DNA of 64,000 nucleotides from an uncultured Lachnoclostridium sp. (GTDB lineage Bacteria > Bacillota > Clostridia > Lachnospirales > Lachnospiraceae). The stretch spans positions 42,448 to 106,447 of the forward strand of contig CAJMFH010000004.1 of assembly GCA_905212635.1 (NCBI GenBank). Direction: 5' to 3'. A model generated the notes under the pieces. It saw only the letters and a list, made by a program, of their open reading frames with translations. It searched no databases and was not told where the DNA came from. Below, one piece after another: positions 32,365 through 40,796 of this stretch. Numbering within the stretch: position 1 is the stretch's first letter; each line of letters opens with the position of its first letter. A program made the position numbers and the translations under genes.

Positions 32365-32958
32365 ATGGCATTAGTACCTTACGTCATTGAACAGACCAGT
32401 CGTGGCGGAGAACGCTCTTACGATATTTATTCCCGTCTTCTCCGTGAAAGAATCATCTTTTTGGGAGATGAAGTGAATGATACGACAGCAAGTCTTGTAG
32501 TAGCACAGATGTTATTTTTGGAGTCAGAAGACCCAAATAAAGATATCAACTTATACATCAACAGTCCGGGAGGATCCGTGACTGCCGGTATGGCAATTTA
32601 CGATACCATGAATTATGTAAAATGTGATGTATCGACCATCTGTATGGGACTGGCAGCCAGCATGGGAGCATTTTTGCTTTCCAGTGGTGCCAAAGGAAAG
32701 CGTCTGGCACTTCCAAATTCGGAAATTATGATTCACCAGCCATCCGGCGGTGCCAAAGGTCAGGCGACGGAAATTCAGATTGTTGCAGAAAATATCCTGA
32801 AAACGAAGAAAAAGTTAAATGAGATATTGGCAGCAAATACCGGTCAGCCGGTAGAGAAGATTACAGAAGATACAGAGCGTGATAACTTCATGTCAGCGCA
32901 GGAAGCACAGGCATATGGTTTGATTGACCGTGTTATCACAAATCATGAATCGAAATAA
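32365..32958 (+). CDS. clpP: ATP-dependent Clp protease proteolytic subunit
   Basis: 197 residues with the catalytic triad in place: Ser99 (GLAASMGAFL), His124 (MIHQP) and Asp173 (ERDNFM). It forms the tetradecameric chamber served by ClpX, encoded next. AGGAGGG precedes the ATG. Confidence 0.98.
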   Translation: MALVPYVIEQTSRGGERSYDIYSRLLRERIIFLGDEVNDTTASLVVAQMLFLESEDPNKDINLYINSPGGSVTAGMAIYDTMNYVKCDVSTICMGLAASMGAFLLSSGAKGKRLALPNSEIMIHQPSGGAKGQATEIQIVAENILKTKKKLNEILAANTGQPVEKITEDTERDNFMSAQEAQAYGLIDRVITNHESK

Positions 32959-32969
32959 TAGCAAATGGA

Positions 32970-33008
32970 TATGGTGCCACTGCCAATGGTAAAGCGGCAC
33001 CATATGCT
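32970..33008 (+). terminator. Hairpin between clpP and clpX
   Basis: TATGGTGCC (32970-32978) pairs with GGCACCATA (32996-33004), followed by TGCTTTT. A probable terminator or attenuator that would uncouple clpP from clpX. Confidence 0.65.
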
Positions 33009-33035
33009 TTTCGCATGTTTTGAATGGAGGAAAGC

Positions 33036-34334
33036 ATGGCAGGCAAAAGTAATGATAATACAACAAAACTTCGTTGTTCCTTTTGCGGAAAAACGGAAAA
33101 GCAGGTCCGTAAACTGATCGCGGGACCGAATGATGTATTTATCTGCGATGAGTGCATCAGTCTTTGTGATGAGATTCTGGAAGATGAATTGCAGGATCTG
33201 TACGATGACCGCGACACGGAGGAAGTTGAGATCAATCTTTTAAAACCAAAAGAGATCAAAGAGTTTTTGGACGAATATGTAATCGGCCAGGAGGAAGCTA
33301 AAAAAGCCTTGTCTGTAGCCGTTTACAATCATTATAAACGAGTAATGTCGCAGGCAGATATGGATGTGGAATTGCAGAAGAGCAACATTCTTATGATTGG
33401 TCCAACCGGATCCGGAAAGACCTATCTTGCCCAGACACTGGCAAAGATCCTGAATGTACCATTTGCGATCGCAGATGCGACCACTTTGACAGAAGCCGGT
33501 TATGTCGGCGAGGATGTGGAAAATATTCTGCTGAAGATCATTCAGGCAGCAGATTACGATATTGCACGTGCGGAACATGGGATCATTTATATCGATGAAA
33601 TCGATAAAATCACGAAGAAATCAGAAAATACGTCGATTACCCGTGACGTTTCCGGAGAGGGTGTTCAGCAGGCACTGTTGAAGATTCTGGAAGGAACCGA
33701 GGCAAGTGTACCTCCACAGGGAGGAAGAAAACATCCACAGCAGGAATTTTTCCATATCGATACGACCAATATTCTGTTTATCTGTGGTGGAGCTTTTGAT
33801 GGTCTGGATAAGATCATTGGTTCCCGAATTGATAAAAAATCCATCGGATTTAATGCCGAGATTGCAGACAAATCCGATACCCAGATCGGAGATCTGTTCC
33901 GGCAGGTACTTCCACAGGATTTGGTAAAATTTGGAATTATTCCGGAGTTTGTCGGACGTGTTCCTGTGACGGTAAGTCTGGATCTTTTGGATGAAGATGC
34001 TTTGAAACAGATTCTGACAAAGCCGAAAAATGCACTCGTGAAACAGTATCAGAAACTGTTGGAACTTGACGATGTACAGCTGACATTTGAAGACGAGGCA
34101 ATCCAGGAGATTGCACATCAGTCCATCGAACGAAAGACAGGTGCCCGCGGACTTCGTGCCATCATTGAAAACTGCATGATGGATTACATGTTTGAACTTC
34201 CATCGAGAGAGGATGTCAAAGAATGTAAGATTACGAAAGATGTGGTTGAGAAGACAGGAAAGGCTACTTTGATCGGCAAAGACGACGAGATCTTAAAGAT
34301 TGAGACGGAGAAAAAAGACGAAGAAAGTGCCTGA
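33036..34334 (+). CDS. clpX: ClpX ATPase subunit
   Basis: Unfoldase partner of ClpP. 432 residues: N-terminal Cys4 zinc finger (CSFCGK and CDECISLC), Walker A GPTGSGKT, Walker B IIYIDEIDK, pore loop GYVGEDVE and the IGF loop equivalent (IGFNAE, binds ClpP). ATG 33036 is chosen since GGAGG (33026-33030) lies before it; ATG 33024 would include the ribosome site in the gene. Confidence 0.97.
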   Translation: MAGKSNDNTTKLRCSFCGKTEKQVRKLIAGPNDVFICDECISLCDEILEDELQDLYDDRDTEEVEINLLKPKEIKEFLDEYVIGQEEAKKALSVAVYNHYKRVMSQADMDVELQKSNILMIGPTGSGKTYLAQTLAKILNVPFAIADATTLTEAGYVGEDVENILLKIIQAADYDIARAEHGIIYIDEIDKITKKSENTSITRDVSGEGVQQALLKILEGTEASVPPQGGRKHPQQEFFHIDTTNILFICGGAFDGLDKIIGSRIDKKSIGFNAEIADKSDTQIGDLFRQVLPQDLVKFGIIPEFVGRVPVTVSLDLLDEDALKQILTKPKNALVKQYQKLLELDDVQLTFEDEAIQEIAHQSIERKTGARGLRAIIENCMMDYMFELPSREDVKECKITKDVVEKTGKATLIGKDDEILKIETEKKDEESA

Positions 34335-34350
34335 ATAAGGTGAAAAGAAC

Positions 34351-34390
34351 AGGACCGGATTTTGCACGGAAAAGTGCGGGATTCGGTCTT
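34351..34390 (+). terminator. Weak hairpin between clpX and lon
   Basis: AGGACCG (34351-34357) pairs with CGGTCTT (34384-34390), with GCAC and GTGC pairing inside. No long T-run follows, so termination would be partial. Confidence 0.4.
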
Positions 34391-34416
34391 GCTGAAATGA
34401 GGTAAGTGTAGAAGTT

Positions 34417-36723
34417 ATGGAGAAGCAAATAAAAACAATGCCCGTGATTGCTTTGAAAGGGATGGTGATTCTTCCGGGGATGCTTGTACACCTGGATATG
34501 AAACGGGATATTTCAAAAAGAGCGGTAGATGAGGCGATGGCAGGCGATGGTCTGGTCTTTATCACCAATCAGAACGATGAAAATGTAGAACTTCCATTGT
34601 ATAAAGATTTACGTGCGGTAGGTGTTGTGGCGAAGATCCGGCAGGTGCTGCGTCTGGAAGAGGATGTAGTGCGGACGCTGGTCTCTACGACAGACCGGGG
34701 AACCCTCCTTTGTCTGAATCAGAATGAACCATATCTGACCGGGGATGTGGATGTTTATGAGACAGAGGAAGAAATTACAGACGAAGATGAATATGAAGCA
34801 ATGTGTCGGGAAGCCAGACAGTTATATGAAAAATATCTGATCAAAAATCCGAGTGTGGGGAGAAGTGCCTACGATAAGATACAGGCATCCAAAAGCCTTG
34901 GACAGATATTAGACCTGATCATGATGCACATTCCGATGTCCTTTCAGATGCGGCAGTGCTTTCTGGAGTGTTTTGACCTGCGTGACCGGTTTTATTATGT
35001 GCTGAATTTTGTGGAACGTGAACTGGATATTCTGGAAGAACGGACAAAATTCCGTCAGGCAGTGAAAAATACTGCGGAAAAGAATCAAAAAGAGTATTAT
35101 CTGCGCGAACAGATGCGCGCAATCCGTGAGGAACTGGGGGAAGATGGCGAATCCAAGGCAGAAGAGTACCGAAATCAGGCAGATGAACTGATCTGTAGCG
35201 ACGAAGTACGCGAAAAGATCGAGCAGGAGATCAAGCGGTTTGAATCGCTTCCGGCAAATTCTTCGGAAGCCTCCGTGAGTCAGGATTATATCGAAAATCT
35301 GCTTGCGCTTCCGTGGGACAAAATGGATGAAACGCCGCTTGATCTGGCAGAAGCAGAGGCCATTTTGGAAGAGGATCATTATGGTCTGCAAAAAGTAAAG
35401 GAAAGAATTCTGGAATTTCTGGCAGTGAGAACGCTGACAGGAAGTGGTGAAGCGCCCATCTTATGTCTGGTCGGGCCTCCGGGAACCGGAAAGACATCCA
35501 TTGCGAGATCGGTGGCAAGAGCGCTTCATAAAGAATATGTTCGCGTATGCCTTGGCGGTGTGCGTGATGAAGCGGAGATCCGCGGGCATCGAAGAACGTA
35601 TATCGGAGCGATGCCGGGTAAGATCGTCGCCGGCTTAAAGAAAGCAAAGGTAAAAAATCCACTGATGCTCTTAGATGAGATTGATAAAGTAAGCAGTGAT
35701 TACAAAGGAGATACTTCTTCCGCACTGTTAGAAGTGCTGGATCCGGAGCAGAACCAGAATTTTGCGGATCACTACATCGAACTTCCGGTAGATCTGTCGG
35801 AAGTAGTATTTCTCTGTACTGCCAATACGATCGATACGATTCCAGGGCCGCTTCTTGACCGCATGGAAGTGTTGGAAATCGCCGGTTATACGGAAAATGA
35901 AAAATTCCATATCGGAAAACAATATCTGATTCCGAAACAGATCAAGAAAAACGGTCTGAAAAAAAGCCAGTTAGTCATCAACGATAAGGCGTTAAAAACC
36001 GTGATCAGCGATTATACAAGAGAGGCAGGAGTCCGTGGACTGGAACGCCAGATTGGAAAAATCTGTAGAAAAGCGGCGAGACTTGTTGTGGAAGAACAAC
36101 AGGAAAAAGTAAGAGTTTCCGGTAAAAATATCGAAGAATTTCTTGGCAAAAAGAAATTCCGCCCGGATATGGCAAATACAGAAAATGAGATTGGTATCGT
36201 ACGTGGTCTTGCCTGGACACAGGTAGGCGGCGATACGCTGGAGATTGAAGTAAATATTATGCCGGGAGAAGGAAATCTTATCCTTACCGGACAGCTTGGC
36301 GATGTTATGCAGGAATCGGCGCGGATCGCACTAAGTTATGTGCGTTCCATCGTAAAAAAAGAGGCATCGTATTTTAAAGAGCATGACATCCATCTTCATG
36401 TGCCGGAAGGGGCAGTACCAAAAGACGGACCATCCGCTGGTGTAACGATGTCCACTGCCTTGTATTCTGCGATTGAAGAAATTCCGGTTGATGCGAAGGT
36501 GGCAATGACCGGCGAAGTGACACTGCGTGGAAAAGTGCTGCCAATCGGCGGATTGAAAGAAAAACTACTGGCGGCAAAGAGTGCCGGCATCAAAAAAGTG
36601 CTTGTACCGCAGGAAAATAAACCGGATGTCGAAGAACTCGAAGAAGAGATCACAGAAGGCATTCAGATCGTATTTGTGACAAAAGTACAGCAGGTTTTGA
36701 AAGAAAGCCTCGTGGAACGATAG
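34417..36723 (+). CDS. lon: ATP-dependent protease Lon
   Basis: 768 residues: LAN substrate domain (TMPVIALKGMVILPGM), coiled-coil region, AAA+ module with GPPGTGKTS and MLLDEIDK, and the serine-lysine protease domain with Ser673 in PKDGPSAGV and the lysine in GGLKEKLLAAKSAGIKK. It ends with TAG, showing TAG works as a stop in this genome. EngB follows after 13 bp. Confidence 0.97.
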   Translation: MEKQIKTMPVIALKGMVILPGMLVHLDMKRDISKRAVDEAMAGDGLVFITNQNDENVELPLYKDLRAVGVVAKIRQVLRLEEDVVRTLVSTTDRGTLLCLNQNEPYLTGDVDVYETEEEITDEDEYEAMCREARQLYEKYLIKNPSVGRSAYDKIQASKSLGQILDLIMMHIPMSFQMRQCFLECFDLRDRFYYVLNFVERELDILEERTKFRQAVKNTAEKNQKEYYLREQMRAIREELGEDGESKAEEYRNQADELICSDEVREKIEQEIKRFESLPANSSEASVSQDYIENLLALPWDKMDETPLDLAEAEAILEEDHYGLQKVKERILEFLAVRTLTGSGEAPILCLVGPPGTGKTSIARSVARALHKEYVRVCLGGVRDEAEIRGHRRTYIGAMPGKIVAGLKKAKVKNPLMLLDEIDKVSSDYKGDTSSALLEVLDPEQNQNFADHYIELPVDLSEVVFLCTANTIDTIPGPLLDRMEVLEIAGYTENEKFHIGKQYLIPKQIKKNGLKKSQLVINDKALKTVISDYTREAGVRGLERQIGKICRKAARLVVEEQQEKVRVSGKNIEEFLGKKKFRPDMANTENEIGIVRGLAWTQVGGDTLEIEVNIMPGEGNLILTGQLGDVMQESARIALSYVRSIVKKEASYFKEHDIHLHVPEGAVPKDGPSAGVTMSTALYSAIEEIPVDAKVAMTGEVTLRGKVLPIGGLKEKLLAAKSAGIKKVLVPQENKPDVEELEEEITEGIQIVFVTKVQQVLKESLVER

Positions 36724-36736
36724 AAAGGATGACGAG

Positions 36737-37339
36737 ATGGTTATAAAATCATTGGAACTGGAAACCGTGTGCGGGATTACCAGCAAGTTTCCGGAAAATG
36801 ACAAATTGGAAATGGCATTCTGGGGACGATCCAACGTTGGAAAGTCCTCCTTGATCAATACATTGATGAACCGTAAAAGTTTTGCCCGAATCTCTTCCCA
36901 GCCGGGAAAGACACAGACGGTAAATTATTATAATGTCAATGACATATTCTATCTCGTCGACCTTCCCGGATACGGATATGCAAAGGTGTCCAAAGAAGTG
37001 GCGGCAAAGTGGATGAAGATGATTGAACGCTATCTGGATACCTCAAAATGTCTCCGCGTGGTGTTTTTGCTTGTTGATATCCGCCACGAGCCTTCTGCAA
37101 AAGATGTAGAGATGTACCGCATGCTTACGAAGAAGGGGCTGAATCCTCTGATCGTGGCAACCAAGGCGGATAAGATCAGCAAAAATGTGAGACAAAAGCA
37201 TATCGCGCAGATTCGAAAAAAACTGGAAGTTGTGGAAGGAACACCGATCCTTCCGTTTTCTGCCCAGACAAAAGAAGGAAAAGAAGAAATCTGGGAATAT
37301 ATTGACTATTTTGTCAAAGAAATTGACATTCATGAATAA
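36737..37339 (+). CDS. engB: Ribosome-biogenesis GTPase EngB (YsxC/YihA)
   Basis: 200 residues with G1 GRSNVGKSSL, G2/G3 region (RISSQPGKTQT, DLPGYGYAKV) and G4 ATKADK. Needed for late 50S assembly. The lon-engB adjacency is conserved in Firmicutes. Confidence 0.96.
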   Translation: MVIKSLELETVCGITSKFPENDKLEMAFWGRSNVGKSSLINTLMNRKSFARISSQPGKTQTVNYYNVNDIFYLVDLPGYGYAKVSKEVAAKWMKMIERYLDTSKCLRVVFLLVDIRHEPSAKDVEMYRMLTKKGLNPLIVATKADKISKNVRQKHIAQIRKKLEVVEGTPILPFSAQTKEGKEEIWEYIDYFVKEIDIHE

Positions 37340-37377
37340 ATTGATAGTAATAACCGATGCAGAAATGAGGGAATAAG

Positions 37378-38292
37378 ATGAATCAGAATACCAAGACAAC
37401 GATTGAAAAAGTGGTAGAAGAAATTTCTGAAAATTATGACAATGAGCCATTATTTTCTACCAAAGCCGGTAAAAATATGCCGGAGCGGAAAGTGATCATT
37501 GATGCGTTGAAAGAACTTCGCCTTGTGATGTTTCCAGGATATTTTGGGGAACAGGATGCGACGAGATGTCTGCCAAAATATTTTGTCGGTGACCGGCTTC
37601 TCACAATCTACCATATGTTTTTTGAGCAGATCGCCTGCGCCTTTGCATATGAGGAATCGGAAGTGCATGCCTCAGAGATTACCGGAATACCGGATGAGGA
37701 TAATCAGAGGAAGGCAGAGCGTGTATGCAGTGAATTTTTCGAACAGCTTCCCCGTATTCAGAAACTGCTTTTGAAAGACGTTCAGGCAGGATATGACGGT
37801 GACCCGGCGGCGCAGAGTAAAGAAGAGGTTATTTTTTCATATCCGGGATTGTTTGCCATCTTTGTATACCGTATCGCCCATGAGTTGTACATTCGTCAAG
37901 TGCCATTTATTCCCCGCATCATGACAGAATACGCTCATGCCAAGACCGGAATCGATATTAACTCCGGTGCGCAGATTGGCGAGAGCTTCTTTATCGATCA
38001 CGGAACCGGCATCGTAATTGGGGAGACAACGATCATTGGTGACCATGTAAAACTGTATCAGGGAGTTACGCTGGGAGGTCTTTCGACACGCGGCGGACAG
38101 AAATTGTCCGGCAAAAAGCGTCATCCAACGATTGAAAACAATGTGACGATCTATGCCGGAGCGACAATCCTTGGTGGCGAGACGGTGATCGGCGAAAATT
38201 CGGTGGTAGGCGGTAATACATTTATTACCAGTTCCATTCCCGCAAACTCCAAGGTAAGTTTTCATATTCCGGAAATGGATGTTGTGCAGTAA
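37378..38292 (+). CDS. Serine O-acetyltransferase (EpsC/SatA type)
   Basis: Makes O-acetylserine from serine and acetyl-CoA, the first step of cysteine synthesis. 304 residues: helical N-terminal region, then left-handed beta-helix hexapeptide repeats (about 190-290) with the active-site stretch DHGTGIVIGET and GVTLGG. Length and N-terminus match the long bacterial EpsC type rather than E. coli CysE. AGGGAATAAG precedes the ATG; no cysK is adjacent. Confidence 0.9.
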   Translation: MNQNTKTTIEKVVEEISENYDNEPLFSTKAGKNMPERKVIIDALKELRLVMFPGYFGEQDATRCLPKYFVGDRLLTIYHMFFEQIACAFAYEESEVHASEITGIPDEDNQRKAERVCSEFFEQLPRIQKLLLKDVQAGYDGDPAAQSKEEVIFSYPGLFAIFVYRIAHELYIRQVPFIPRIMTEYAHAKTGIDINSGAQIGESFFIDHGTGIVIGETTIIGDHVKLYQGVTLGGLSTRGGQKLSGKKRHPTIENNVTIYAGATILGGETVIGENSVVGGNTFITSSIPANSKVSFHIPEMDVVQ

Positions 38293-38293
38293 T

Positions 38294-38689
38294 TTAGTCC
38301 ACTAAGTGTTCGTAAAATAAACTGACAAGAAACCAGAGAGGCGCGTAGTCTAAGCGGATCACGCCCTCGATGTTACATTTGGAATCACTGTAGTCCCAGG
38401 GGCAGCAGTGATTCTTTTTTAACCATTTTCCGGTGCCGTATTCAGCACAGAAGATACAGATCGTATACATGGTTCCACGTACCAGTATATTTTTCTTTTT
38501 GAGGATCTGATGCATCGGCTGGATCAGGCACGCCATGCCATAGATGGGAAACATCCAGAGGGACGTCCGGCATAAGCATTTTTTCTCTCCCTTTTTCAGG
38601 GCAGAATGAAGCCCGGTCCAGATACATTCAAATCCCCAGCCGCAGAGACCGCATTTTACAAAATTTTTAGGTGTTTCCGATAGTTTCAT
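38294..38689 (-). CDS. CmpB-like small membrane protein (putative ABC-transporter type IV family)
   Basis: 131 residues from ATG 38689, preceded by AAGGAGA; the frame runs further 5' without support. It resembles PF06541-type proteins: GLCGWGFECIW near the start, a hydrophobic helix, EYGTGKWLKK, WDYSDSKCNIEGVIRLDYAPLW. Three or four membrane segments are likely. Despite the family name no transport role is proven. It converges on epsC with a 1-bp gap, leaving no room for a terminator between them. Confidence 0.75.
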   Translation of the reverse strand: MKLSETPKNFVKCGLCGWGFECIWTGLHSALKKGEKKCLCRTSLWMFPIYGMACLIQPMHQILKKKNILVRGTMYTICIFCAEYGTGKWLKKNHCCPWDYSDSKCNIEGVIRLDYAPLWFLVSLFYEHLVD

Positions 38690-38772
38690 ACAAATCTCCT
38701 TTTTTCGTGATGGTGTTAGTATCTCACTTTTCGAAAAGAATATGAATGAAGTGTAAAGTATTTTTGAAGTAC

Positions 38773-38801
38773 TTGTTTTCTTTGACAAGATTCGCTATAC
38801 T
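38773..38801 (+). promoter_or_regulatory. Promoter of the DUF1015 gene
   Basis: TTGTTT (38773-38778), 17 bp, TATACT (38796-38801). A TTGACA at 38782-38787 is only 8 bp from that -10 and so is not its partner. Confidence 0.5.
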
Positions 38802-38833
38802 AGTAGTAGACTATTTTTTTACAGGAGGACATT

Positions 38834-40072
38834 ATGGCAGAGATCAGACCATTTGTATGTGTGCGCCCGGCAGAGGAACTGGCATCCCGCGTGGCAGCAC
38901 TCCCATATGATGTATATAACCGGCAGGAAGCAAAAGAAGAGGTACAGAGAGAACCATTGTCATTTTTAAAAATTGACCGCGCAGAGACCAATTTTGATGA
39001 CAGTGTGGATACGTATGCGCCGGAAGTATATGAAAAAGCGAAAGAACTTTTGCAAAAGGACAAGCAGGAAGGCGTATATATTACCGATGAAGACCGCAGT
39101 TATTATATTTACCAGCTGGTAATGGATGGTCGTCCGCAGACCGGACTGGTTGCCTGTTCTTCTGTAGATGATTATATGAATCATGTCATTAAAAAGCATG
39201 AAAATACCAGAGAAGACAAAGAGATTGACCGTATCACCCATGTGGATACGTGTTCTGCGCAGACGGGCCCGATCTTTCTGGCTTACCGTTCGGATAAGAG
39301 CATTCATGATATCGTGGCTGCGTATGTGGAAAATGAGACGCCGATTTACGATTTTACGGCGGTAGACGGTATCGCACACCGCGTATGGAAGATCGCAAAA
39401 AAAGAAGATGTGGATGCAATTTATAAGGCATTTCAGAACATTGACCAGATTTATATTGCAGATGGCCACCACCGCGCGGCTTCCGCAGTCAAAGTGGGCT
39501 TGAAGAGAAGAAAAGAAAATCCGGGATATACCGGGGAAGAAGAATTTAACTATTTCCTTTCGGTATTGTTCCCACACGATGAACTTCGTATTCTCGATTA
39601 TAATCGTACGGTAAAAGATCTGAATGGAAGAAGTCTGGAAGAGCTTCTGGAAGAAATTGGAAGAAATTTCATTGTAGAAAAAGCAGAGGGACAGGTTCGG
39701 CCGGAAAAGAAAGGGACGTTTGGAATGTATACCGAAGGACAGTGGTATCATCTGACTGCCAGACCGGAACTTTTCGAGGGAAAAGATGCGGTGGGAAGTC
39801 TGGATGTCTCTGTACTTCAGGACTATCTGCTCGGACCGGTTCTTGGGATCGGAGATCCGCGAACGGATCAGCGAATTGATTTTATCGGAGGAATTCGCGG
39901 ACTTTCTGAACTTGAAAAAAGAGCAGATTCGGATATGAAGATTTCTTTTTCCATGTATCCGACATCCATTACGGAATTGTTTGATGTCGCCGATCAGGAA
40001 CTTCTGATGCCGCCAAAATCAACCTGGTTTGAACCGAAATTACGAAGTGGATTATTTATCCATGAGATTTAA
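38834..40072 (+). CDS. DUF1015 family protein
   Basis: 412 residues with the family hallmarks: IRPFVCVRP, LPYDVYNRQEA, FLKIDRAE, the acidic-histidine motif ADGHHRAASA (about 212-221) and LGIGDPRTDQRIDF. Function is not established; the conserved His/Asp residues suggest an enzyme. In many clostridia it lies near serine-biosynthesis genes; here it precedes a YesL-like protein by 26 bp. AGGAGG supports the ATG. Confidence 0.88.
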   Translation: MAEIRPFVCVRPAEELASRVAALPYDVYNRQEAKEEVQREPLSFLKIDRAETNFDDSVDTYAPEVYEKAKELLQKDKQEGVYITDEDRSYYIYQLVMDGRPQTGLVACSSVDDYMNHVIKKHENTREDKEIDRITHVDTCSAQTGPIFLAYRSDKSIHDIVAAYVENETPIYDFTAVDGIAHRVWKIAKKEDVDAIYKAFQNIDQIYIADGHHRAASAVKVGLKRRKENPGYTGEEEFNYFLSVLFPHDELRILDYNRTVKDLNGRSLEELLEEIGRNFIVEKAEGQVRPEKKGTFGMYTEGQWYHLTARPELFEGKDAVGSLDVSVLQDYLLGPVLGIGDPRTDQRIDFIGGIRGLSELEKRADSDMKISFSMYPTSITELFDVADQELLMPPKSTWFEPKLRSGLFIHEI

Positions 40073-40097
40073 GTGCTAAGAGAGGAAGGAAAGAAAA

Positions 40098-40769
40098 ATG
40101 ATGGATCGTTTGTTTAATGTAAATAACCCGCTTATGAGGGGACTGTCAAAATTGTTTGACATCGGCTGGCTCAGCCTGATCTACGTTGTGTTCTGTGTAC
40201 CGATTGTGACGATCGGAGCAGCGACGACATCTCTTTACTATGTCAGTGCGAAGGTGCTCCGCAAAGACAGAGGCTATGTATGGGCGGAATTTTGGCACAG
40301 TTTTAAATTGAATTTTAAGCCGGCGACATTGATCTGGCTCATTTTTGCAGCGATTTATGGCTTACTGTATTTCAATCTGACAACGTTTAATACGTCAAAT
40401 GCAGCAGGTGGTTATCTGGTCGGTGCTTATATTGCACTTGCTTTTATCGTTACCTGTGTTGCCAGCTATGCCTTCTGCCTGCTGTCGCGTTTCAATATGA
40501 ATGTAAGAGGAATTTTGCGTTATGCGTTATACATGTCATTTCGTCATTTCCTTCATACCTTGTGTTTTCTGGCAATTTTGTTTGTAGCAGGCTTTGGAAT
40601 CTATGCCGGATTTCGTGTACAGCTGCCGATTCTTTTGTTGTTTGTACCGGGGCTGGGATCTTTCCTGTATACTTTCCCGATGGAACATTTGCTGAAAAAA
40701 TATATGCCAAAGGCGGAGAAACGTTATACGGAAAATGGAGAAGAGATCGTCGAATGGTATGAGGAATAA
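40098..40769 (+). CDS. YesL-like (DUF624) membrane protein
   Basis: 223 residues with about five or six membrane helices. The start RLFNVNNPLMRGLSKLFDIGWLSLIYVVFCVPIVTIGAATTSLYY is typical of YesL proteins, often found with sugar ABC transporters. Here it precedes glgB by 28 bp, so a link to carbohydrate metabolism is possible but unproven. Confidence 0.82.
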   Translation: MMDRLFNVNNPLMRGLSKLFDIGWLSLIYVVFCVPIVTIGAATTSLYYVSAKVLRKDRGYVWAEFWHSFKLNFKPATLIWLIFAAIYGLLYFNLTTFNTSNAAGGYLVGAYIALAFIVTCVASYAFCLLSRFNMNVRGILRYALYMSFRHFLHTLCFLAILFVAGFGIYAGFRVQLPILLLFVPGLGSFLYTFPMEHLLKKYMPKAEKRYTENGEEIVEWYEE

Positions 40770-40796
40770 CAGGCACACATTCGAAAGGAGATATTT

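Noticed and set aside
38782..38801. TTGACA paired with TATACT before the DUF1015 gene
   Set aside because: The spacer is only 8 bp; TTGTTT at 38773 gives the correct 17 bp.
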